Below are positions 28,437-35,159 of a stretch of DNA of 35,159 bases, in pieces. Position 1 is the stretch's first letter. Each line of letters opens with the position of its first letter. The notes below the pieces were generated by a model. The model had not been told where the DNA came from, searched no databases, and worked only from the letters and a program-made list of their open reading frames with translations. The stretch comes from Archaeoglobales archaeon (lineage in GTDB: Archaea; Halobacteriota; Archaeoglobi; Archaeoglobales; Archaeoglobaceae), in assembly GCA_029984855.1 (NCBI GenBank), contig JARQZL010000033.1:1-35159 (forward strand), written 5' to 3'. A program made the translations under genes and the position numbers.

Positions 28437-28994
28437 CTAAATTAAAAATCTCACACTACTGTACAGGCGGTAAAAAATATAGAGAATAAGCGCAGATGAT
28501 ATGACAAGTGCCGTATGCATGCTTTCAACCGCTATTCCTCCAATAAGGATTACAAGAAACGCTGTATAAACAATATCGGTCTCATCAAAGAAATAGAATT
28601 CGTTTCTGTCAAGCTCTCTCACAGACCTCACAGCGAAGTAAAATACCGGAAGAGCCGTCATAACTATTAATGCTGGAATATATACTCCAACATACAGGTT
28701 TCTGGCAATGAGCCATACCAGTGATGCATACACAAGACCGTTTCTGAATCTCTCGGGATTTATGCCTTCTATCCTGAAGTTCACCAAGAGATATAAACCC
28801 GAAAAAGAGAGAAGGAGCGCAAAAGCGTAATCCGCCAGTGAGAAGTTGATAAGATAAATGACTCCATAAAGCAGGAATGCAGAGCTCATAAGCACACAGA
28901 AGACCAGATTTGTCCTCAAGTTCTTGGTGTAGTCCTCTGCAAGAACTGTGCTGTATCCCATAAGTCCAATAAGTGATACCATTATTCCAATCAT
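28437..28994 (-). CDS. Membrane protein, tandem paralogue 2
   Basis: A 185-residue integral membrane protein with about 6 hydrophobic segments, paralogous to the gene at 27755-28399. Shared features are LIGLMGYS near the start and ERFRNGLVYASLVWLIARNL (residues 80-99), both aligning with its neighbour, and a charged loop followed by two C-terminal membrane helices. It is about 30 residues shorter. No domain is recognised. The ATG at 28994 lies 26 bp from a strong TATA box and has no ribosome binding site. Confidence 0.75.
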   Translation of the reverse strand: MIGIMVSLIGLMGYSTVLAEDYTKNLRTNLVFCVLMSSAFLLYGVIYLINFSLADYAFALLLSFSGLYLLVNFRIEGINPERFRNGLVYASLVWLIARNLYVGVYIPALIVMTALPVFYFAVRSVRELDRNEFYFFDETDIVYTAFLVILIGGIAVESMHTALVISSALILYIFYRLYSSVRFLI

Positions 28995-29016
28995 TACAAT
29001 GCAATTGCCACCATAT

Positions 29017-29033
29017 CTTAAATATTTTTCGAC
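29017..29033 (-). promoter_or_regulatory. Promoter of membrane protein 2
   Basis: On the minus strand CGAAAAATATTTAAG combines the BRE CGAAAAA with the TATA box TATTTAAG (plus-strand 29017-29024), centred 26 bp from the ATG at 28994. This predicts a leaderless transcript. Confidence 0.65.
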
Positions 29034-29063
29034 GAAAATAGAATAATGAAATTCAAATGCAAA

Positions 29064-29282
29064 CTACTCTTCTGGAGGTTTTCTCCTTTTCTTAGGCATA
29101 TCCTTCTCACAAACTGGCACTACTTCAACATAATCTCTGTAAAGCCCACGCCTCCAGATACCCATGTAGTGAAGGTGGTCAAAGCAAACAGGCTTCTTAC
29201 AGATTGCACACCTCCTCCAGGTCTTGCCCTCGTCTTCTGGCCTCAAAGGCTTTCCGCAAATGGCACATTTCAGCTCCTCCAT
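29064..29282 (-). CDS. Small zinc-ribbon protein
   Basis: A 72-residue protein with two Cys-x2-Cys pairs (CAICGKPL near residue 7 and CAICKKPVC near 25), a nearby HLHY and a later lone Cys, consistent with one or two bound zinc ions of a treble-clef or B-box-like type. The tail is basic (KKRRKPP). The ATG at 29282 is chosen because GAGGTG is 6 bases before it; it follows the CBS gene by 10 bp. Such small zinc proteins often bind nucleic acids or proteins; no specific function can be given. Confidence 0.75.
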   Translation of the reverse strand: MEELKCAICGKPLRPEDEGKTWRRCAICKKPVCFDHLHYMGIWRRGLYRDYVEVVPVCEKDMPKKRRKPPEE

Positions 29283-29292
29283 TATCATCACC

Positions 29293-29670
29293 TCAAAGCT
29301 TGCAACTTTCAGCAAATACCTTTGCGAGATCTGAAGAAGTAAATACTCCTCTCAGTTCCTCGCCCTCCATAACAACAAGGCGCTTTATCTTCATGTCAAC
29401 CATTATCCTCGCTGCCTCTTTGACGTCGTAGTCTGGAGAGATCACGATAAGAGGCGTTGATGCATACTTTCCAACCTCTTCCTCAAGACTGCCCTCAAGC
29501 AAAACCTTCGAAAGCAGGTCTCTCTCAGTAAAAATCCCATACGGCTTTCCTTCCCTTGTAACTATAATACTCCCTATTCTTTTTTCTCCCATCACTTTGC
29601 ACGCTTCCTTTACCTGTGTTTTGTAATCCACAGAAACTACTTCTTTCACCATCACATCTCCTATCCTCAT
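29293..29670 (-). CDS. Protein with a pair of CBS domains
   Basis: A 125-residue protein made of two CBS motifs and nothing else. CBS1 runs from about 1-60 (MVKEVVSVDYKTQVKEAC; GSIIVTREGKPYGIFTERDLL) and CBS2 from 68-122 (STPLIVISPDYDVKEAARIM; KRLVVMEGEELRGVFTSSDL). Bateman modules of this type bind AMP, ATP or SAM and act as energy or metabolite sensors. It is co-transcribed with the zinc-ribbon gene, which might be its effector. A leaderless ATG fits the TATA box 27 bp upstream. Confidence 0.92.
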   Translation of the reverse strand: MRIGDVMVKEVVSVDYKTQVKEACKVMGEKRIGSIIVTREGKPYGIFTERDLLSKVLLEGSLEEEVGKYASTPLIVISPDYDVKEAARIMVDMKIKRLVVMEGEELRGVFTSSDLAKVFAESCKL

Positions 29671-29693
29671 GCTACAAAGTTTGTTGGAAACAC

Positions 29694-29709
29694 AAATAAA
29701 CAGTTTTCG
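29694..29709 (-). promoter_or_regulatory. Promoter of the CBS-protein gene
   Basis: CCGAAAACTGTTTATTT on the minus strand gives BRE plus TATA (plus-strand 29694-29701), centred 27 bp before the ATG at 29670. The 135-bp spacer 29671-29805 also holds a weaker box (CTTGAAATAG, 29776-29785) for the divergent metallo-hydrolase gene. Confidence 0.6.
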
Positions 29710-29805
29710 GTTTTCATCGTAGTCTTTTGTTTCATTTTGTTTTCATCAACATGTACACCCAATAGATACCGTAGCCTTGAAATAGACGACAGCTAAATTC
29801 CAAAC

Positions 29806-30669
29806 ATGAAGATTGTTCCGCTTGCCTTCGATTCCTTTGGTGCAAGAAGTATGGCAACGTTCATTGAGGCAAAAACACCGGTTATAATTGATCCCGGAGT
29901 TGCGTTAGGTCCAAGTCGCTACAGACTGCCACCACACCCTATCGAATACCAGCGTGAAGCTGAATTGTGGAAAAAAATAAAGGAGTACGTTTCGAGAGCG
30001 GAAGTCGTTGTAATCACACACTACCACTACGACCACCACAATCCAAATGAGGTGGAGATTTTCAGAGGAAAAAAGCTGCTGATAAAGCATCCAGAAGATC
30101 ACATAAACCGCAGCCAGATGAAGAGGGCTGCTTTTTTCCTCAACCAGCTTAAAGGTATAACCGGAGATATAGAGTATGCCGATGGAAATAGATACGAACT
30201 TGAAGGGATTGAACTTACAATTTCGAAACCCGTGTTCCACGGAACAAACAACAGACTGGGTTACGTCATAGAGGTCTGTGCAGACGATGGAGAAGAGAAA
30301 TTCCTTTTCTCCTCCGATGTTGAGGGGCCAGCGGTTCAGCATCAGCTTGAGTTCATGATAGAGTGTAATGCAGAAACTGTCTTTATTGATGGGCCAATGA
30401 CCTACATGCTTGGCTACCGGTACTCCGCAAGATCTCTGCAGGAATCCATAAAGAATCTGATTACACTAATTGAAAAAACGAATATCAGAACTCTTGTTCT
30501 TGATCATCACCTTGCAAGAGATTTGAAGTGGAGGGATAAGCTCAAGGACGTTTTTCAGCATGCTGATGGAGTCAGGGTTTGTTCTGCAGCAGAATATGCC
30601 GGAATCAAAGAAGAAATGTTAGAGGCTCTCAGAAAAGAACTGTACGCCAGATATCCAGTTAATTGCTAA
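29806..30669 (+). CDS. UPF0282-type metallo-beta-lactamase-fold hydrolase
   Basis: A 287-residue MBL-fold protein. The metal site [10 protein letters not shown] (His72, His74, Asp76, His77) is followed by [10 protein letters not shown] (His), SSDVEGP (Asp bridging) and [10 protein letters not shown], the final His. The archaeal UPF0282 family has this size and order of motifs; no substrate is known to me. RNA or phosphodiester hydrolysis would be in line with the fold. The ATG at 29806 has no clear ribosome binding site. It is followed by the fwd operon in the same direction, which has its own promoter. Confidence 0.85.
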   Translation: MKIVPLAFDSFGARSMATFIEAKTPVIIDPGVALGPSRYRLPPHPIEYQREAELWKKIKEYVSRAEVVVITHYHYDHHNPNEVEIFRGKKLLIKHPEDHINRSQMKRAAFFLNQLKGITGDIEYADGNRYELEGIELTISKPVFHGTNNRLGYVIEVCADDGEEKFLFSSDVEGPAVQHQLEFMIECNAETVFIDGPMTYMLGYRYSARSLQESIKNLITLIEKTNIRTLVLDHHLARDLKWRDKLKDVFQHADGVRVCSAAEYAGIKEEMLEALRKELYARYPVNC

Positions 30670-30688
30670 GTAGGCTGTCGAAAAATAG

Positions 30689-30719
30689 TTATGGAAAAAA
30701 TACCATAATTATTAAATAC
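30689..30719 (+). promoter_or_regulatory. fwd operon promoter with overlapping inverted repeat
   Basis: The TATA box TTATTAAATAC (30709-30719) predicts transcription from about 30740, giving a leader of about 17 nt with the site GGGTG (30746-30750) before the ATG at 30757. Immediately upstream, TTATGG (30689-30694) and CCATAA (30703-30708) form an inverted repeat with an A-rich 8-nt centre that covers the BRE position. A regulator bound here could exclude TFB. Confidence 0.55.
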
Positions 30720-30756
30720 TTTTAACCGATGCGTGTAAAAAACCCGGGTGTTTGAT

Positions 30757-31140
30757 ATGGTAGATGTTATAGTTATTACCGGACGAACCACCGAGCAGGG
30801 AGTGTCCATTGACGAAAAGCTGACTGATGAGTACACTAAGGCCGTTGCCCTCTGTGAGATGAATGAGGAGGATATGAAAGCAATTAATGTTAAAGAGGGC
30901 GACAGGGTGAAGGTCAAGACGGATTCTGGTGAGGTGGTTCTCTTCGCAAAGAAGGCAGTTATAAAAGATCTCGAACTGCCAGAGGGTGTTGTTTTCATCC
31001 CCATGGGGCCGTACGCCAATCAGGTTGTTGGCAGGAGCAATGGCTCCGGCACTCCTCAGTTCAAGGGAATAAGGGGTAGTGTCGAAGCAACTCATGAGAA
31101 CATAAAGCCAGTAGAAGAACTTCTGAAGGTGGTTAAATGA
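30757..31140 (+). CDS. fwdD: Formylmethanofuran dehydrogenase subunit D
   Basis: A 127-residue molybdopterin-dinucleotide-binding domain, the C-terminal part of the formate dehydrogenase-like catalytic unit, here a separate subunit as is usual in FwdD/FmdD. Features are ITGRTTEQGVSIDEKLTDEY, INVKEGDRVKVKTDSGEVVL and VFIPMGPYANQVVG. The ATG at 30757 follows GGGTG by 6 bases; GTG at 30748 is less likely. It overlaps fwdB by 4 bp (ATGA). It is the first gene of the operon. Confidence 0.93.
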   Translation: MVDVIVITGRTTEQGVSIDEKLTDEYTKAVALCEMNEEDMKAINVKEGDRVKVKTDSGEVVLFAKKAVIKDLELPEGVVFIPMGPYANQVVGRSNGSGTPQFKGIRGSVEATHENIKPVEELLKVVK

Positions 31141-32390
31141 GAAATGCCATATGCACATTCTGTGGAAATGCCTGTGATGATATAGAATTCGATGGTTTTG
31201 TTGGTAAAAACCTCTGTCCTCTCGGAGAGGCAAAGTTTTCAGCAAAACAAAGAATTGAGGGGCCGGTAGTAAATGGCGAGAGGGTCAGCTATGAAGAAGC
31301 AATAGATAGGGCTGTAGAGATCCTTGTTAATGCAAAAAGACCCCTTCTCTATGGCTTCGCTTCAACAGTAAACGAAGCAATAAGGCTTGGAGTAATTCTT
31401 GCCGAAAAACTTGGAGGAATCTACGATCAGTGTTCAAGTGTTTGCCATGCTCCTTCCACCCTTGCAATGATTGAAGAAGGGATTCCGGGGGGAACACTTG
31501 GGCAGGCTAAGAACAGAGCAGATGTTGTGGTCTTCTGGGGATGCAATCCTGTCGAGGCGCATCCAAGACACCCTTCACGCTATTCTGTTATGGCAAAAGG
31601 CTTTCTTACAAAAGGCAGGCAGTACAGACATGTGATTGTTGTTGACGTCAGAAAGACTGCTACCGCCTATCTCGCAACCGAATTCTATCAGGTAAAACCC
31701 GGTTATGACTATGCCATATTTTCGGCGCTTCGTTCGATAATAAACGGGCATGAGGATGCAGTTCCCGATGAAGTTGGAGGAGTGAGCAGAGAAAAGCTGA
31801 AGGAATTTGCAGATATTCTCGTGAATGGAAAGTACGGGGTTATATTCTATGGCCTGGGTTTAACGCATACAAGAGGCTCAGACAGGAGTGTTGAGAACCT
31901 TGTAAAGCTGGTTCAAACCCTCAACAGACATACCAGATACATCATACAGCCAATGAGGGGGCACTTCAACGTTGTTGGCGCAAGTGCCGTTGCAGCATGG
32001 GAGGCCGGCTACGAGTATGCGATCGACTTCAGCAGAGGCCATTCTCGCTTTTTCCCGAGCGAGTTCACCGCAGTAGAGGCTCTGATCAGAAGAGATTGCG
32101 ACGCAGCGTTAATAATAGCGAGCGATCCTGCCGCACACTTCCCAAAGAGAGCAGTAGAGAGGTTAACAGAGATTCCCGTAATCCAGATAGACCCGCATCC
32201 AAATATAACAACGCTCATAGCCGATATTGTTATACCATCCGCATTGGTAGGAATAGAGGCTGAAGGAACAATCTATCGCATGGACGGAATACCTCTCAGA
32301 GTTAAAAAGTTCAAAGAGACAGAATACTGGAGTGACTACGAGATACTAAAGCTCATGCTTGATAAGGTTATAAGGCTAAAAGGTGAATAA
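31137..32390 (+). CDS. fwdB: Formylmethanofuran dehydrogenase subunit B (tungsten/molybdenum catalytic subunit)
   Basis: A 417-residue member of the molybdopterin oxidoreductase family that reduces CO2 to formate within the Fwd complex (or runs in reverse in Archaeoglobus C1 oxidation). Cys6, Cys9, Cys13 and Cys27 bind a [4Fe-4S] cluster. The metal ligand is Cys103 in SSVCHAPSTL; a cysteine codon is used, not selenocysteine. VVFWGCNPVEAHPRH and MRGHFNVVGA are further family motifs. Whether it uses tungsten or molybdenum cannot be read from the sequence; tungsten is usual for hyperthermophiles. Confidence 0.95.
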   Translation: MRNAICTFCGNACDDIEFDGFVGKNLCPLGEAKFSAKQRIEGPVVNGERVSYEEAIDRAVEILVNAKRPLLYGFASTVNEAIRLGVILAEKLGGIYDQCSSVCHAPSTLAMIEEGIPGGTLGQAKNRADVVVFWGCNPVEAHPRHPSRYSVMAKGFLTKGRQYRHVIVVDVRKTATAYLATEFYQVKPGYDYAIFSALRSIINGHEDAVPDEVGGVSREKLKEFADILVNGKYGVIFYGLGLTHTRGSDRSVENLVKLVQTLNRHTRYIIQPMRGHFNVVGASAVAAWEAGYEYAIDFSRGHSRFFPSEFTAVEALIRRDCDAALIIASDPAAHFPKRAVERLTEIPVIQIDPHPNITTLIADIVIPSALVGIEAEGTIYRMDGIPLRVKKFKETEYWSDYEILKLMLDKVIRLKGE

Positions 32391-32391
32391 A

Positions 32392-34062
32392 ATGGCCCTT
32401 CAGATTAAAAATGGAATCGTTGTTGATCCGAAAAATGGAATTTCGGGAGAAAAGATGGATATTTTCATCAAAGACGGAAAAATAGTGGAAGAGGTAAAGA
32501 AAAACTGCAGGGTTATCGATGCCACCGGAAAACTCGTTGTTGCTGGAGGAATTGATCTCCATGCTCATATTGCCGGATGCAAGATAAATACAGGCAGAGC
32601 GATGAGGCCGGAGGAGATGAGATTTGTCAGACGAAAAAGCAATGGGCTGAGAGCAGCAGTGGGTAGAACACTGCTGACTTCTCCGGCGATAGGTTATGAG
32701 TATGCAAAAATGGGCTATACCACTGCAGTTGACCCTGCAACTCCCTCCCTCTATGTAATACACACTCATGAGGAGCTGGATTCAATACCTATCATCGACA
32801 AGGCAACTCTTCCTCTCTTCGGCAACTGGCATCAGGTCATGAGGTACTCTGCAGATAAGGACATAGAGAAACTGAAGTCCTTCGTTGCCTGGGTTCTTGA
32901 GAGAACGAAGGGTTATGGAGTTAAACTTGTCAATCCGGGAGGTGTTGAAGCGTGGATGTATGGGGGTAACGTTCATACTCTCGATGATGCTGTTCCCGGG
33001 TTTGGTGTCACTCCGAGAGAAATAATAACTTCACTTATTGCAGCCGTCGAAGAGTTAAACCTTCCTCATTCCGCCCACATTCACTGCAACAATCTCGGTA
33101 TGCCGGGCAACTATGAAACCACCATGGAAACAATAAAGCTGGCAAAGGGCTTTGAAAACAGGGATAGACAGGTTTTACATGTAACGCATGTTCAGTTCAA
33201 CGCCTATACCGGAAGCTCCTGGAGAGACATTGGAAGTGGGGCTGAGGAGATTGCAAAGCTCGTCAACAGGATTGAGAGTGTTACAATAGACATGGGGCAG
33301 CCAATATTTGGACATGCCACGACAATGACTGCAGACTGTCCCTGGCAGTTTGAACTCCACAAACTTGCGAAGGCAAAGTGGTGTAACAGGGATATTGAGC
33401 TTGAGACAGGTGGTGGCATAGTCCCGTATGTCTACAGAGCGAAAAATGCCGTCAATTCAGTACAGTGGGCCACAGGTCTCGAACTCGGGCTGCTCGTTGA
33501 TGCTGACAAAATTGCCATTTCAACCGACTATCCAAACGGCGGTCCATTCAATTCCTACCCGTACATAGCAACACTCCTCATGAGCAAGAAGTTCCGGGAT
33601 GAGGAGATGAAGAAGGCGCATCCGTACATAGAGAAGGCCACGTCCCTCCCGTCCATAGATGCGGAGAGAACAATAGAGGACATTGTTAAAATGACACGTG
33701 TAACGCCTGCGAGAGTTCTTGGGATGAAGAACAAAGGTCATCTCGGCACTGGAGCAGATGGGGATGTCGCTGTTTACGATATAAATCCTATGGACTATAA
33801 CTCCAGCAACTTCCAAGCAATCCTCAAAGCTCTCAAAAATCCGCTTTACACAATAAAGAGTGGTGAGATAGTTGTAAAGGATGGAGATGTTGTCAGCGAG
33901 GTCTGGGGGAGAACATACTGGGTTGATGTCCGGGATAAAACGACGACCGAGCTTATAGAGAGGGATCTCGAGGAGTACTTTAACTACTATACTGTAAACA
34001 GGGAAAACTACGGTGTGGAGGAAAGATGGCTTCAAAACCCGTTGCGGGTTATGGCGGGGTGA
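32392..34062 (+). CDS. fwdA: Formylmethanofuran dehydrogenase subunit A (amidohydrolase subunit)
   Basis: A 556-residue amidohydrolase-fold subunit that joins formate to methanofuran in a binuclear metal site. His57 and His59 (GGIDLHAHIAG), carboxylated Lys178 in GVKLVNPGG, His229/231 (HSAHIHCNN), His263/266 (VLHVTHVQF) and Asp379 (ISTDYPNGGPF) form the site known from the Methanothermobacter complex. The ATG at 32392 is taken because GGTG is 6 bases before it; a GTG three codons upstream is less likely. Length matches the family. Confidence 0.95.
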   Translation: MALQIKNGIVVDPKNGISGEKMDIFIKDGKIVEEVKKNCRVIDATGKLVVAGGIDLHAHIAGCKINTGRAMRPEEMRFVRRKSNGLRAAVGRTLLTSPAIGYEYAKMGYTTAVDPATPSLYVIHTHEELDSIPIIDKATLPLFGNWHQVMRYSADKDIEKLKSFVAWVLERTKGYGVKLVNPGGVEAWMYGGNVHTLDDAVPGFGVTPREIITSLIAAVEELNLPHSAHIHCNNLGMPGNYETTMETIKLAKGFENRDRQVLHVTHVQFNAYTGSSWRDIGSGAEEIAKLVNRIESVTIDMGQPIFGHATTMTADCPWQFELHKLAKAKWCNRDIELETGGGIVPYVYRAKNAVNSVQWATGLELGLLVDADKIAISTDYPNGGPFNSYPYIATLLMSKKFRDEEMKKAHPYIEKATSLPSIDAERTIEDIVKMTRVTPARVLGMKNKGHLGTGADGDVAVYDINPMDYNSSNFQAILKALKNPLYTIKSGEIVVKDGDVVSEVWGRTYWVDVRDKTTTELIERDLEEYFNYYTVNRENYGVEERWLQNPLRVMAG

Positions 34063-34067
34063 TAATC

Positions 34068-34775
34068 TTGCTGGTGATGAAACCGAGGGTCGATTTTGAG
34101 GTCAATGTTGAAGCTGAAATTACACCTGAGCTCGCTGCAAAGCCCTTTGAAGAGATAAAGCAGTTCAAAGTTTATTACGGTAACCGCCTTGTCCCTCTGG
34201 AGGAACTCTTCGAGATTGAAAAAAAAGGAGATGATGAGATCCTCATTCTTGAAGGGGATTTCAGCAGAGTCAAATGGATAGGAAAAAGTATGGAAAAGGG
34301 CGAAGTCGTGATAAAAGGAGATATCGGTGCGCACTGCGGGGCTTTCATGAAGGGTGGGAAAATAACCGTAGAAGGCAACGCCGACGACTGGCTTGGGGCT
34401 GAAATGGAAGGTGGGGAGATAGCGGTCAGAGGGAATACCGGAAACCTCGTTGCTTGCCCCTACTGGGGCAATCTCAAAGGAATGAAAGGCGGCAGGATTA
34501 CAGTATATGGTAACGCCGGCAACTACATCGGGGAGAAAATGTGCGGTGGAGAGATTGAGATCAGAGGTGATGCAGGAGACTTCGTTGGAACCGAGATGAA
34601 GGACGGTAAAATAACAATACACGGAAACTGCGGGTATGTAGGAGGAGACATGAAAGGGGGGGAGATTTTCATTGGCGGCAGCTTTGAGGTTGTACCGGCA
34701 TTCATAAAGACCGACGATGGCTTTATAGGAGATGTAAATGTTAAAGGAAAGGGGAAAGTTAAAGCTTTAAAGTGA
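34068..34775 (+). CDS. fwdC: Formylmethanofuran dehydrogenase subunit C
   Basis: A 235-residue beta-helix subunit like the C-terminal domain of glutamate synthase. Repeats of the form G-x2-G-x3-G fill residues 85-215 (GDIGAHCGAFMKGGKITVEG, GNTGNLVACPYWGN, GNAGNYIGEKMCGG). It bridges FwdA and FwdB/D in the complex. The start is uncertain: TTG at 34068 has GGGGTGAT four bases upstream, while ATG at 34077 is the next standard codon. The genes for the ferredoxin subunits (fwdF, fwdG) and fwdE are not in the window. Confidence 0.93.
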   Translation: MLVMKPRVDFEVNVEAEITPELAAKPFEEIKQFKVYYGNRLVPLEELFEIEKKGDDEILILEGDFSRVKWIGKSMEKGEVVIKGDIGAHCGAFMKGGKITVEGNADDWLGAEMEGGEIAVRGNTGNLVACPYWGNLKGMKGGRITVYGNAGNYIGEKMCGGEIEIRGDAGDFVGTEMKDGKITIHGNCGYVGGDMKGGEIFIGGSFEVVPAFIKTDDGFIGDVNVKGKGKVKALK

Positions 34776-34823
34776 TTTAGCCATCGATATACTCGCAATT
34801 ACAATTCAACTTCTGAACCAAAA

Positions 34824-34835
34824 CACCTATTAATC
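34824..34835 (+). promoter_or_regulatory. Promoter of the secreted COG1750-like gene
   Basis: The BRE-like run CCAAAACAC precedes CTATTAATC (34828-34835), centred 26 bp upstream of the ATG at 34857. A GGAG at 34847-34850 is also near the ATG, so whether the transcript is leaderless is open. Confidence 0.5.
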
Positions 34836-34856
34836 AGAGCAGTATGGAGTTGCTCC

Positions 34857-35159
34857 ATGAAGAAACTGTTCATAGTACTCGCACTGATGGTACTTGCCAC
34901 TCCATCATATGCTCAGTTTGTGAATCCCGCAAGAGCAAGCATTAAGGCTGTTGCGGTAACAAGCGGTGAGCAGCCGAGAGGGGTGGCAATAGACATATCC
35001 GTTGTTGTCACGGATGGTGATGGCAGCGTATATGTTTCAACAACGCCATACACTGAGATAGACATGCAGGGAAGTGCGCAGCTTGCTGCTCTAACTGCAT
35101 GCGATTTGCTTGGAATCGACTTCATGCAGCACGACTTCTTCTACACGATAAAAGCAGAT
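34857..35159 (+). CDS. Secreted Lon-like (S16/COG1750) protease-family protein, N-terminal part
   Basis: The first 101 codons are present and run off the window. Residues 1-19 form a signal peptide (KKLFIVLALMVLATPSYA). The mature part begins with a beta-rich domain: RASIKAVAVTSGEQPRGVAI, then SVYVSTTPYTEIDMQGSAQL, AALTACDLLGID and DFFYTIKAD. This order recalls the archaeal extracytoplasmic Lon-like proteins of COG1750, where an IDMQGSA-type strand comes before the S16 serine-lysine catalytic domain. The catalytic residues would lie beyond the window edge. The family call rests on recall of that motif. Confidence 0.7.
   Translation, partial: MKKLFIVLALMVLATPSYAQFVNPARASIKAVAVTSGEQPRGVAIDISVVVTDGDGSVYVSTTPYTEIDMQGSAQLAALTACDLLGIDFMQHDFFYTIKAD

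Noticed and set aside
33520-34622. Minus-strand frames opposite fwdA and fwdC
   Set aside because: Antisense to strongly supported Fwd subunits; low-complexity products.
1-35159. tRNA, rRNA, CRISPR arrays and intact insertion sequences
   Set aside because: I looked for T-loop motifs, regularly spaced repeats, transposase motifs and paired terminal repeats and found none that hold up.

Overview
The window reads as chromosomal DNA of a sulfate-reducing, hyperthermophilic euryarchaeon of the Archaeoglobus type. It combines a sat-aprBA-qmo sulfate-reduction locus with formylmethanofuran dehydrogenase (fwdDBAC), a methanopterin-pathway gene (mptD) and archaeal informational genes (orc1/cdc6, rpoF, uS15, eL21, TFS, pus10, trmY). 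Codon use and base composition look even across the window. I see no CRISPR array, tRNA, rRNA or intact insertion sequence. I do not assign a species.

Layout. 1-4311 (minus): sat, a small unknown gene, aprB, aprA and the first codons of qmoA, which together form the path from sulfate to APS, the APS reductase and its membrane electron donor. 4517-5488 (plus): a LolA-like lipoprotein. 5475-9181 (minus): a tightly overlapped five-gene operon running from a bactofilin-like protein through a DUF2095-like protein, a YchF-type GTPase and an unknown 92-residue protein to a TPD-type nuclease. 9334-12315: apgM, divergent from an Lrp-type regulator coupled to an aminotransferase. 12316-13004: a gene-poor stretch holding a decayed lipoprotein pseudogene. 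13005-15597: trmO, an ArsB/CitM-like permease, a DUF2299 gene and an EF-like small protein. 15585-18344 (minus): archaeosortase, archaetidylserine decarboxylase, archaetidylserine synthase, mptD and a HemK2/Mtq2-like methylase. 18418-20311 (plus): PHP phosphoesterase, Nudix hydrolase, TFS and rps15. 20386-21621 (minus): orc1/cdc6, next to a 374-bp non-coding stretch that is a candidate replication origin. 21996-26190 (minus): an NDP-sugar pyrophosphorylase and the conserved archaeal block pus10, rpl21e, rpoF, DUF655, ksgA. 26516-29670: an orphan histidine kinase, trmY, two paralogous membrane proteins, a zinc-ribbon protein and a CBS-pair protein. 29806-35159 (plus): a UPF0282 metallo-hydrolase, fwdDBAC and the start of a secreted Lon-like (COG1750) protein.

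How the genes work together. Three themes stand out. Energy metabolism: dissimilatory sulfate reduction at the left end and C1-carrier chemistry at the right end. Cell envelope: an archaeosortase co-transcribed with the two enzymes that make archaetidylserine and archaetidylethanolamine, plus lipoprotein, bactofilin and sugar-nucleotide genes. Translation: Pus10 and TrmY, which act one after the other on tRNA position 54, TrmO, KsgA, a release-factor methylase and two ribosomal proteins. A striking regulatory feature is that most first genes of transcription units have a BRE/TATA element centred about 24-27 bp before the start codon, which predicts leaderless mRNAs. The inner genes of operons and a few others (sat, rps15, fwdD) have clear ribosome binding sites instead.
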